A model generated the notes under the pieces. It saw nothing but the letters and a program-made list of their open reading frames with translations. It ran no database searches and had not been told where the DNA came from. From assembly GCF_016097555.1 (NCBI RefSeq), contig NC_054704.1, forward strand, positions 32,015,554 through 32,079,553: a stretch of 64,000 nucleotides of DNA, read 5' to 3'. Shown in pieces: positions 1-12,200 of the stretch (the first letter of the stretch is position 1; the number at the start of each line of letters is the position of its first letter). A program made the position numbers and the translations under genes. This stretch comes from Gigantopelta aegis (taxonomy: Eukaryota; Mollusca; Gastropoda; Neomphalida; Peltospiridae).

Positions 1-1617
1 ATTAGCCAAATGGAATTTTTATTAGCCATATTGAAAATGCTTTAGCCAAAATTCTTTTACCTAGTACTGTATAGAGTATTTATATATGAATATGAAAATG
101 CATCTTTTTCAGCTAATTGGGTACAAACTGAAATAAATCTGAATAACAAAACCGTATTACCTGATCAAAATCAAAGACAGCAATGGGGGTAGGGGCAGTT
201 AATATATTACTTTGATTTTTCAGCTGGGGGGGGGGGGGGGGGCGTCACCCTGTACACCTGCCCCCACTTCTAAGGCCTATGACATTAAATTAACAATCAT
301 ACAGAAATATGTGGGTGGGAGAATCTTTATAGAGGGTGTTGTTTTTTCTTTCTTCCTTTTTTTCCCCAAATAAAAAACTTTTTATTTTTTTTTTTAATAT
401 AGAGCTCATTATTTCTTGAAATAGCTATCTTTATGTTAGGTTGAATTGCTTTTTTTTTTTTTTTTAAAGTGACCCATCAATTCCCCACTCCTAACAATTT
501 CATAATTTGCGCCATGTTGTTGCTGATGATTTCAGCGTCGTGTTAAATGCTTGTGATTTCTGCTTGTAAAATACCTAGGCTAAGAATGCTGACGTATATA
601 TTCCATTTATTAAAAAAAATAATAATAACCCCTTCCCCCCCCCCCCCCCCCAAAAAGTTACGGTCTTTTTAAAATCCAGCTAACTTATTAAATTTCACCT
701 CACAGTCTTACAAATCTATATCTAACAAATATGATTATTGTAAACTTATTTTATTCAGTGTATGTTTAACTGCAATTTGTATAAATACTGCATGTTCATT
801 TCCCGCGACCTGCATGCGTGCTCTCTACCATGGGTACGAAATTAACAAAGCCAAAGAAATAACCAAAACTGCAGTTAGGTATTCATTGCTGCGAACAACT
901 ATTGTTTTTCTACAAATTTACATCCAAGATTTACTCCTTTGTAATCGTATTGTTTAATGTCCGCAACAATGTCTCTTGACACGTGGGTGTCAGCTGACTG
1001 AAGCCTGACGTATTTGTGCCGAGAGCTTTCCTCAGTTGAGCCAACGAACGTTCTTCCTAACGTTCGCGAACTATTTGATTGGTGTCTGTCGTGTCCATTT
1101 GGTTTAACGTGAAACGCACAAACCAGTCTAGCGAACGTTTTCTTTTTGCTCGGTTTGGCTGAACTCAGACCTTTGGATAGCCTTCATGTCTTTCGGCCCT
1201 GAACTGGCATGTGTATTCAAATTGACACGCGTTGTCGGTCTGTTTTTATTACTTTGGTTCAAAGACTTTTCAAAGTTAAAATAACACGTTACAGACTTTG
1301 ATTTTATACTTGTTGAATGCATGCCGTTAAAATTAATAACCGTGATTATTAAAATAATCAAACTTCATTAGGCCCACGCTGTATTCTGGATGACATCGTT
1401 TCTTGTTACTGGTCGCGAGATCGCTATTAGGCCTATGTTAATTGAATATTTAGTATTATTATTATGTTTGAGTGTCAGATAGACTATGTAACAGTTTGTT
1501 GACATCAGAAGACAGAAAATGGCTTAGCCAAAATTTTAGCCACTTGCAAATTTTATTAGTCATTTTTTGTAAAAATTAGCCAATGGCTAATTTGGCTACT
1601 GACAGCGCGAGCCCTGC
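1..1617. other. Intergenic, decayed repeat remnants
   Basis: attagccaaa-type phrases occur at 1-60 and again at 1520-1600, possibly the two sides of one old element. G, C and T homopolymer runs at about 230, 440 and 640. No gene seen. Confidence 0.4.
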
Positions 1618-1997
1618 TTTACATCGATAATTTTTTGAGTTAACTGATAAAAAAAATCCACATATTAATCACTAATACACAAACTACAGAAAGAAATCTG
1701 ACAGCACCCACATTCAGCTACGCTTCGGCAAACTCTGGACAGCAGAATTCTAAGTTTGCCGACCTATATCGTTACGTTGCGTTACATGATCGTCCAATCA
1801 GCCATTCCATCTACTAGGCGGAATAGCCCAGTGGGCTATCACGTGATCTACGTCTCGAGCTTTATAATTATGGCGACGGAGTGTCACGAAGCGTAGCTGA
1901 ATGTGGGTGCTGTCGGATTTCTTTCTGTAGTATGTGTATTAGTGATTAATATGTGGATTTTTTTTTAATCAGTTAACTCAAAAATGATCGATGTAAA
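1618..1997. mobile_element. Long-armed palindromic MITE
   Basis: Arms 1618-1727 and 1887-1997 are near-perfect inverse copies over about 110 bp (for example gacagcacccacattcagct against agctgaatgtgggtgctgtc), around a 160-bp spacer. No coding content. Confidence 0.85.
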
Positions 1998-2189
1998 GGT
2001 ATTTGACGTCAAACATAGGATTGTTGTGGTATTAGAGCGGAAATCTTTGCCAACTTTTTGGTTGTCAGGAATTGCCAAAAAAATACATAGGTTGGTCTCT
2101 GACTGTAATGAGAGTGTATTTATGTCCAAATGTCTGTCTAGCTCTACTTGGGCTAAGTTCCATGGACCATTGTGAACCCTGTTTTTCCA

Positions 2190-2330
2190 AACTTTTTTAT
2201 TAATGAAAATGTTCCCAAACTGTGAACAAAAACCTCAACGACTAGCAGATGACAACAAATCAGATTTTGATTGCGCGAACCGTGCATGAGAAATCAAACC
2301 GAACGGAGTTTGAAGCATAACGTAGTTTGG
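2190..2330. repeat. Dispersed repeat, second copy at 6950-7090
   Basis: Both contain ttaatgaaaatgttcncgaactgtgaa, then gattgcgcgaacngtgcangagaaa. Unclassified. Confidence 0.5.
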
Positions 2331-3429
2331 GACATTGACGATATCGGACGATTTTCACTCTAGAGTCTAGCATTTTAAGCTTATCAATGATATTTAGAAA
2401 GTGACACTACAAAATCGATAATGAATTAAAGTATGTTTACAAGTACCATTATTTCATACCTCTTGCTAAAGTATTTGCTTGCGTTGTCGTAAAACAAACA
2501 AATATTGTGACAGAGAACCACGCAAGCACACCTGTGTCAACCATTTTACCAACGTCATCAATAATAGTCTCGACTGCTGGAAAAGAAATCCGGGTTGGTT
2601 CGTCCTTAAACCATTTCGAACCCTGTGTTGTTTCGCTCTTAGTCACGTTCGCCCATGGTTGGTTCGTCCTAAAACGTATTCGTACCGTGTCGTTTCGCTC
2701 CAAAGGTGAGTCGATTCGCCCCAATTATATATTTATTAGTGTAATGTTTTTGTTCGTTTATGGAACACAAGTACAGTTGACTGTGATGAACTCTTACCCG
2801 GTTTGAACTGTAAAACTAATCAAATAGTTATCCACTATAGTCCATCTAGTTTCATTGTTGTATACAAATACGAACTTCGCAGTTAGATTTATAACTTAAC
2901 CACCAAGCTAAGAGCCGCAACTCTAAACGCGTTTTATCATTTTGACAAAAACACGACCCCGAATAGCTACATTTAGGTTCCGGCTTTACGAACAATAACA
3001 GCCCCTACCTTTTTACAACACCTCTAGTTTCGCACAAAAGTTTAGTACCTTTTTTTTTACAGGTACCCCATACCAGTTTACAGGTACACCATATATGTTT
3101 CAAGCTTGTGGTGTTGTCTATCAAAAACCTCAAACTTGGATCAATATTGGATCAATGCAAATTAACACTTTTTACAAATTATTAACATAAGCACCAGACA
3201 GGGAGGACTTAGTGTTATTTAAAAAATATATATAAGAATACAAAAACGAAGAAAGAAGTGTATATAAATTGTAAGTTTTATTACAAATACGATACAAACA
3301 ATACACTTAAATCAACAAGTAAATATAACAATATATGGGTAAAGTAAAATACTACATTTTATCAACAGAGTTCATTAAAACATGGATCAGTTCTCCTTCT
3401 CGAAGCCATCATCGAGAAGAATATCTGCT

Positions 3430-4690
3430 GGGAACTGGGAAACTCTATTAACGTGCCCCTATCCACAAGGGTTCAGGCACGCCCGCCCCGGATTCAGCCT
3501 CTGACTTCGCCAGTGACCAACTCCGGGGCGGGAGGGGGGGGGGGGGGGGGGGGGGGTATGGAAGAAAAATGTAGGGGATAATTTTTAATAGTGTGGTATG
3601 ACCACTTACAAAAAGTAAAAAAAAGTAAAACAATTTGGGATCTACCATTACCTTGTGTCTTATGTTATATATTAAGTATAGCACCACAAAAACCTAAATC
3701 ATTCTATTCTTTTATTATATAATTAGTAGGTGCATAATAATTAATTTTCCGATCGGGCAGTTCAGAAGAAAAAAATATTGTATAATTAATTTAATCAATT
3801 ATTTTAATTATTAATTATTTAAATTAGCCCTGGAGGATCAAGGATTCGCAAAGGGGGGAACTCCGCGCCACTGTCAATCCGGCGCTCCAACAGGCGGGTG
3901 TCCTATTCCGGTCAGTCCGGATTTCCACGGGGGGGGGGGTGTTCCGGGGGGGAGGCCTCCTAACAGGCATCCCTATCGGCCCAAACCGCCAACGCCCTAT
4001 CGCACCCGAAAAGCACCTACCACGGCGTCCCCCCCATCCCCCCCCCCCCCCCCCCCCCCCCAGGTTATCCATGCAACACAGGTGGGCCGTACTTAGAATG
4101 AAATGAATGATATATGATGATGAGTGTGAAAAAAGGCCCGCGAGCCGCCGTCCGGGGTGGTGGCGAAACGTATATGTTGAGGTTGTTGTTGGAGCATTTC
4201 GTGTTGAGGTTGATCCGATTATTGTTGTGAGGTGTCCTCGCTGTTCTCCTCAAGCATTCGTGAACTCTACACCCGAAGGGGTGCGTCACCTATACGGATG
4301 ACAAACGGCATTGCTATATAAACCTCGGTGTCACCCAAGAAAGCACTCATTCGTTAAGTGGGTGGCGCCGAGTACCGGTCAAGGTTTTTTTGTTTGTATA
4401 TATACAATAATGATCGATCAAATTAATACCGTTTAAAACCTATTTGATTAAAAAATAAGAGCATGTAAGTTATAATAATACTAAGTTAAAATGCTAAAAG
4501 GAAGGATTAACTACTAATTAATACATTTATTATAACAATTAATTAAAAATATAATCAATATACCATATATAATTAAAAACTAAAACACATTCACACCCCA
4601 GCCATATATTCCGCCTGTGGCGGGCGGCACAGACACTGCCAGGTGTATGCGCCGCCAAGCCACGGCGAAAAAACAAACATTCACGCAACC
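3430..4690. other. GC-rich patches with long G and C runs, nature unknown
   Basis: Local GC rise at 3470-3560, 3830-4380 and 4600-4690 in otherwise AT-rich DNA, with G/C runs of 15 to 24. A TATA-like ctatataaacc at 4313 is followed by a GC-rich leader. This could be a retrotransposon LTR or promoter fragment; no coding region is recognisable. Confidence 0.3.
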
Positions 4691-5570
4691 GCTCTCACAC
4701 TAGGTTCAGAAAATTAGTTTTGGCCGGCTAAAAGCACGGACCGAATATCTGCTGAAGTTAAAACCGTGTTGGTCATATTTAAAAACAATTCCCTACTCCT
4801 GAATATATAATTTACATGAACTATCCAATGAAATAAGTTTCACATCTGTTGTTATTATAGTTATAACATAATGTTAACAGGATACGGTTACTCGTTATGG
4901 TTTATTTGGGGATTACAACACAAAATTAATCTGAGTAGAAACCTGCAAAACAAAAAAAACAAAAAACAAATTCATTAGGCTACGCTCAGGCCCGAATTAA
5001 TCATGAGTTTTTCGTTTGTTTCCCCCCAGTTAAGCTAAATAAATCTTTATATGTGTTTGCTTTCTGTCTTTGGCAATCCAGCTGTTTACCTTCTGTCACC
5101 TGGAACTGAGCGAAATCAGACTAGGCCTACTCGCCATTTAAACTAATCTATTTATATATTTTCACCTAGTTTATGTGTACGTTGTGAGTGCAATGTAATA
5201 TATATTTAAAAAAAGATGGAACAAATAAAAACAAAAGAAAGGAAATGTTTTATTTTCAGCGGATATTTCAACCTGAAAAGAAAAGAAAAATTATTTAGAT
5301 CTGCTCGAATTTTAGCATAAACCATCCGCGTATTAGACGAAACTCGTGGTTATTGACGCCATAAAACCCTGATGCATATATGATAAAGCAATGAATTTTT
5401 TTTTTTATTAACACCAAAAAAAAGAAGAAAAAAAAAGAAGAGCAAAACGACTCTACATAGGGGCGAGCCGACTCAGTTAACGGTACGAATGGATTCGGGT
5501 CGAAATGACGCGGGCGAACGAGTAACAGGGGCGAAACGACCTGTTACCGCTGGAAACACTTGCTCAAAAG

Positions 5571-5971
5571 TAAAAAAAAAAGTTTGTTTTATTTAACGAC
5601 GCCAATAGAGCACATTGATTTTTAATCTTATCATCGGCTATTGGACGTCAAACATATGGTCATTCTGACACTGTTTTTAGAGGAAACCCGCTGTCGCCAC
5701 ATAGGCTACTCTTCTTTACGACAGGCAGCAAGGGATCTTTTATTTGCGCTTCCCACAGGCAGGATAGCACAAACCATGGCCTTTGCTGAACCAGTTATGG
5801 ATCACTGGTCGGTGCAAGTGGTTTTACACCTACCCATTGAGCCTTGCGGAGCACTCACTCAGGGTTTGGAGTCGGTATCTGGATTAAAAATCCCATGCCT
5901 CGACTGGGATCCGAACCCAGTACCTACCAGCCTGTAGACCGATGGCCTGCCACGACGCCACCGAGGCCGGT
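5571..5971 (-). mobile_element. SINE family C (second tRNA head, shared body)
   Basis: Read on the minus strand: head ccggcctcggtggcgtcgtg, B-box-like gggttcggatcccagtcg, then a body shared with family A. Target duplication ttgctcaaaag at 5560-5570 and 5972-5982. It lies 124 bp upstream of the MTREX ATG. Confidence 0.85.
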
Positions 5972-5982
5972 TTGCTCAAAAG

Positions 5983-6095
5983 ATAACATCTCTAAATGGA
6001 TCTTGAGTGCGAGGCTTGAATAATCAATTTCCGTTCTTAGCTACTTCCTGTGCACATGCTGAAAGCGAAAATTACAAATATATGTAATCATACAA
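5983..6095 (+). promoter_or_regulatory. Probable MTREX 5' region squeezed between a SINE and the ATG
   Basis: Only about 113 bp separate the 3' target-site repeat of a SINE (ends 5982) from the ATG. No TATA box is visible. A TTCC-core (ETS-like) site occurs in gctacttcctgtgc at about 6041-6054. At 6082-6087 there is ATG-TAA, a start-stop mini-uORF 8 nt before the main ATG. The transcription start is unknown, so core promoter position is inference. Confidence 0.3.
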
Positions 6096-6214
6096 ATGGC
6101 AGGGTACGGCGATGAACTTTTTGATGTATTTGAAGAAAATGCTGTAAATGCAACCGAGTCTAGTGGTGATAAGAAAGATGAATCAGAACTTTCTGTAAAT
6201 AGTGACAGCCAAAG
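6096..6214 (+). CDS. MTREX: MTREX coding exon 1
   Basis: Residues 1-39 plus two bases. It starts [12 protein letters not shown] and ends SDSQ with AG|gtattg. It encodes the poorly conserved acidic N-terminal tail, shorter here than in human. Confidence 0.88.
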
Positions 6215-9200
6215 GTATTGGATAGTATATTACTTTGACCTAAATCCGAAGCTCACCTATTTTCGAACTAATTAAAAATTCATGTTTATTTAACTTAATA
6301 ATTGCTGATAGTCTGAGAATGTTTGACTGGCATATATCGTATCATACAATAACTGTTAACCAGTTAATAAAAAAAATAATTATAGACCGAAATAAAATTA
6401 TATTTTATTTCAGGTACCAGACGTTTCGCTCTAAAACAAGTTTGTCCCCACCCCCATTGTTCGTTCGCCCAAACTATTTGTCAGCTCCCCCATTAGAGAC
6501 AATTTTAGCTGAGGATATTTTGTTATGTTTTTCTTCGTTTTTGTTCTTGCTATGAGCGCGCGTTTGTTTTAAATGTATTAATGTGGTTCAAACACTTTTA
6601 CTGTGGACACACACTATTCATTCTCATTAAAGTCATTTTTCAACTGTTCTGTCCTGGACAGCAAAAGGAATGAGTTTGGAACAGGAAATTACTTTACCAA
6701 CATGGGTGCTTCTGTTGAGGAAGTGGCTGCTGCAGCAATCATGATACTTGAATCAGTGTTTGAAATAATAAATTTTATATATATAAACCGCAATTAGCCC
6801 ACATTTGCTATTCAGCACCGGTAAATAAAGGTAACAATATAGCTTGTGACCCCCTAAGGTTGTATCTCTCTCCTGATATCATAAGACTTAGCAAAATTAT
6901 TGGTTTTAAGGGTTTGTAACATTTTGTATTGAGATACTTACTTGTCTGAACTTTATTGTTAATGAAAATGTTCACGAACTGTGAAGAAAAACCTCACAAA
7001 TGAACGACAAGCAAACAACAACAAATCGGATGTTGATTGCGCGAACTGTGCACGAGAAAACAAACCGAACCAAAATGATGATGGTCACGTGGTATACCAA
7101 CGTCTGTGACGTTGAAACGGGAAGATCCACTCTAAAAATAGATGAGACCTTGTCTGCGCAACTTTTTTTTGTCAGACGCTCATGCGTTTTTAACCTTTAG
7201 ACTACTGGATTAATTTTTAACAAAAACCACGTTGAGTGGGTACAAGTTTATAATTTTTACTCACATATATTCACTTAAATGTTTCATAAATACATGAAAT
7301 AAAGTTCATATATGAATCGGTAAGTATTATTTTCGTGTCTTTTTTTGTAATTTTTATTATTTTAGATCGGCTAATGGTGATTAAAATTAGGCAAAAAAAT
7401 GAAAAAGTTGCGTTTACTTACGGGCATTTGTGGCCAGGTGTCCAGTATTTATGTCCATTATTCCCGATAACAGTGGTTTTCTGACCAGAATTTTTTTTTA
7501 AAACCCGAACTACGATTCATATTGCAATATTTGGTAATTTTCGTTGTTGGTAAAACGATCAAATTTATTATCAAATTAGCTGTTACAATCAGCTATCGAT
7601 CCCTGAAAATTGCCGCCATTGTTGTCAAGCGAAAATACTTGCCGAAAACCACTTTTTGAACTCAAAATTTCAAGGTATTTTCAATTGAAAAATCGAAACA
7701 AAAACCACCATTTTGAAAAAAAATCTTTTTTCTTTAATTATATTTCCGTTTCCGGTGTGCAAAACGGCGGGAAATATGAATTGGGGAATGCACTGTATAC
7801 AGTGTACAGTATATCGACTGACGTGACGTCGGGCGAGATATCTCGCCTGCAGTAGTCAGAAGGTTAAGAAATAAGAAAAATGCACTTTGTAGTATTACAA
7901 ACACCAGGGTTACCAAAAAACACTTCAGGTGAATGGAAATGTATATTTTAAATAATAAAATGTAAGTAAGGTGCAATTTTATTTGTGAGAAAATGGGTTT
8001 AATAGTGAAAAACAACGGCGTGATGGTTAACAACTAGGGCGTGTCCCTTTAAAATCAGGAATTATCGTTATAATACTAGTAAGAAGAAGAGGGAATATGG
8101 GTTTGTGTTTGTTTGTTTACAAGTTTGTTGGTAGATAGGCAGGCATAAAAACTTTATGTGGTCCCAGCCTCTGATTAAAATTAGGATTGAGAATTTGTTT
8201 GGTAGGAATTAACATGCTTATACCCATAGGGTTCAAACACTCTTACTGTGGGCACAGCCTCTGATTAAATTCAGGGGTTGTTCCCATAGTAAATTGAGGA
8301 TTTGATGATAATACTGTACTATTATTATATCAGCTAACACCAAACAGGGGACATTTTGTTTTCAAAATCTTGATTAGGGATATTTCTAGTCAATTGAAAT
8401 TAATGACTACTGTTTAATGTTTTAAAACTGTGTAGATGCTAAACAAAATGTTCCCTGTCGAAGAATGCTTTGAACCACAGATGATGTGTCACTTCTTACA
8501 TATATTTGTGTAGCCAAAGTGGTATTCATCGTTCTTGCTTTGATAAGGGATTAACGAATGAGCTGATTGTCCTATAATTAGTAATTAAGCATCAAGTCTG
8601 TGATAACCTATAATGCACATAGTGATTACCTGTCATGGACAGAACTCTCAGGCTTGAACAGTTCTCTGATGGAAGAATGCCAAAAATTACCCTCATCCAC
8701 ATAGTGATTACAGTTAACATATTATTAATACATGTTTGAGTAAGTGGTATTCACTGTCCTTTCTTTGATCAGCCTTAATCAAGGGGGGAGTAGCTCAGTG
8801 GTAAAGTGCTTGCTTGATACGCGGTCGGTTTTGGATCAATCCCCTTCAGTGGGCCCATTGGGCTATTTATCGCTCTAGCCAGTGCACCACGACTGGTACA
8901 TCAAAGGCCGTGGTATGTACTATCCTGTCTATGGGATGGTGCATATAAAAGATCCCTTGCTGCTAATCGAAAAGAGTAGCCCATAAAGTGGTGTTAGCAG
9001 ATTTCCTCCCTCAATATCTGTGTGGTCCTTAACCATAAGTTTGACGCCATTAACCATAAATAAAATCTGTTGAGTGCGTCGTTAAATAAAACATTTCCTA
9101 ATCAAAGGGATATTGACGATCGTATCACCTCTCGTGTCACAGCTGTAGCGGAATTATACAATTGACACCATCCCTAGCTAAAACACACCAAATCCTACAT

Positions 9201-12200
9201 TGCCTTTTTTAGCGAGGAGCGAAATGGTAAATCATTGGGGGCGAACTGGTAATGTGGGAGAGAACTGACATGTTTTGGGGGTGAAACATCAGGCATTGTT
9301 TTTTGTCTATAGTCCATCCCATCCTACAAAAATGTTTTTTGGTAAATAATTTCAGTTTGGTTTAATGTTTAAAAAAAGGAATCATATTTTGGAAATGTAG
9401 AGAAAAAAATACCATTTTTGTGTCCGATTTAGAAAAAAAATTGGCTCAGAAGTTAATAAATTGTAATAAATTCCTTAGTATGAAAAGGGTGTTTTCTGTG
9501 GGAAGGAATGTAGTTCAGTAATTGAATTTGTTCCCCTTCCTGAAGCTTTCACTGTTCCATTGTTTTCCAAATTTCATAAAATTTTGTACATTTATAGAAG
9601 AAATGTTCTAAGGTTTCTGGCTGGGACTGGCAGTACTTAATTACAAATGTTTGATTCAATGTATTTTATTGTGAGCTGGTCAAAACATGTCCACACCAAA
9701 ATGAATTGTAGTTAAAATGGCCCCGGTATGAACAGCCCTAAAAATAATTGGTAAAAAAAGAAGAAGACCAAAGTGTACACGTCAAAACGGCTTTTAAGAT
9801 AAGTCAAGACGGCAAAAATATACAACAGTAATACTTGATTAACACAAAATTTCTGATTTATACCTGATTATGCTGATCTTTTTATGAAAAATATCATGCT
9901 GATGAAAGACCGATGTTGGGCCCCTATACATGTAAACAAAGAAAGAAAGAAATGTTTTATTTAACGACACACTCAACACATTTTATTTACGGTTATATGG
10001 TTGCAGACATATGGTTAAGGACCACACAGATTTTGAGAGGAAACCCGCTGTCGCCACTACATGAACTATTCTTTCCGATTAGCAACAAGGGATCTTTTAT
10101 TTGCGCTTCCCACAGGCAGGATAGCACAAACCATGGCCTTTGTTGAACCAGTTATGGATCACTGGTCGGTACAAGTGGTTTACATCTACACATTGAGCCT
10201 TGCAGAGCACTCACTCAGGGTTTGGAGTCGGTATCTGGATTAAAAATCCCATGCCTCGACTGGGATCTGAACCCAGTACCTACCAGCCTGTAGACCGATG
10301 GCCTAACTACGACGACACCAAGGCCGGTATTATACATGTAAATAATTTATTTGTGCTGTGTAGAAAAAATTATCTTTCTCTTTTTTTATTTTTATTTTTT
10401 TACTACATCGGGCCGACGATACTTGCTAGGATGTGTAATAAAATGTTATAGTGATACAGCTTATGTTATGAAATGTGTTATAAATTGTTTCCAGTGATAC
10501 CATTGTTTAGATTGTTTTTATACATATTTTTGTAGGAGCAGTAATGGTAGTATATATTGTTTTCATATGTGTATTGCTTGTGTTATGTTGCTTATATCGG
10601 ATTTTATGGGCTACCATATTTTCTGTGGCCGTTTTGACTTTTTCTTTTGGCTGTTTTGACTTGCATGTTCTGAGCCATTTCATGCTGAGGCCGTTTTGAT
10701 CACCAAAACATACTCAGTTGTAGTCAATTTGATACATATGCCTAGAGTAGGGCATGCTATGTACCCACATTTTGGTAAACTTACCTAGAACTGTTAGAAG
10801 GTATTTTTGACATAATGTTAAAACTAAAATTTTAATGTTTTTTTTATCCTTTTAGGGCTGAAGCACTTTTAAAAACGATAGTGGGAAAACATTCAGCTGA
10901 AAATAATGGGGAAGAGGTTTCAACAAAAAAGGTTAAAGTTGCAACAGAAGAAAGCAGGTTGGTTCAAATTTATTTTTAAAAATGTATTTTTTGTGCTGTA
11001 AATGCAGCATTTTGGTCCATTGCATTGGCAATATTTCCCTGGACTAAGACTTCTAAAGGTTTGTGAAGTTTTGTATTAATATTATTATTGCAGCAACTTA
11101 AACATTACTACCATGTATTTTTTTTGTTTAGTTTTTTTGTATTAAGTATTATATTATTAAAGATCTAGCCTTTTTATATCTGTAAACCTTTTTATACCTG
11201 ACTTTTCTGCATCCCTCTTCCTCTTGACTGGGATAGATCGTCATCGGTGGACCCATTGGACTGTTTCTTGTTCTGGTATATCAAAGGCCATGTTATGTGC
11301 TATCCTGTCTGTGAGATGGTGCATATATATAAAACATCCTTTGCTTCTAATGGAAAAATGTAGCAGGTTTTCTCTCTAAGACTATATGTCAGAATTATCA
11401 AATGTTTGACATTCAATAGCTGTTGATTAATAAATCAATGTGCTCTAGTGGTGTCTTTAAAAAAAAAAAAAAAAATCATACCCTTGAAGAAGTCTGTAGT
11501 ACTTATATGGATGAAACATCAAGTTTTTTATCCTTCATTAACTGTTATAGTTCTTAAAATTAATAGTTTCAAGACAGACTTTTGTTTTCAATATATTATC
11601 ATGTTCAAATATTATGTTTTTAATTAATATTGATAAAGTTGAATGAGTATTCTTAATTTGTAGTTCATTGGAGATCCTCCCCAGAATACAGATTCATAGA
11701 GTGGAGACGGTTGAAGCTTGCCTTCATGAGGTAATAACATTAGTTAGTGATTATTGCAGTTCTGTTCCTAAGTATAGAAAGAATGCATTCTGTGATTTAA
11801 AAAACAACAACAATTGTATTAAACTAATTTGGAACAGATGTCAGTTTACTTTAATGTATTTGATAGGATCTATTTTTGCTGACAAACTGCTTTATTTTTG
11901 GTTTTACTCAGACACCACAATTCATGAGTAATTTTGACATGGCATTTCAGGTTGCAGTGCCACCAGATGATGAGTTTGTCCCACTGAAGCCAGCCGATGG
12001 GAAACCCGCCAAGGAGTACCCATTCATCCTGGATCCGTTCCAGAAGGAGGCCATCCTGTGTCTGGAAAACCACCAGTCCGTGCTCGTGTCGGCTCACACG
12101 TCAGCCGGCAAGACTGTCGTTGCTGTGTACGTAATGGGAACAAAAACAGTGTTTTATCAATTCACCGTCCAGAATTTAGTTTTTAGGAGTTGTCAGTCAC

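Noticed and set aside
3448..4072. Pro- and Gly-rich open frames
   Set aside because: Produced by G and C homopolymer runs; no conserved sequence.
5641..5937. 98-aa frame and similar ones at 10061-10243 and 48884-49066 ([17 protein letters not shown])
   Set aside because: They are translations of the family C SINE body, not proteins.
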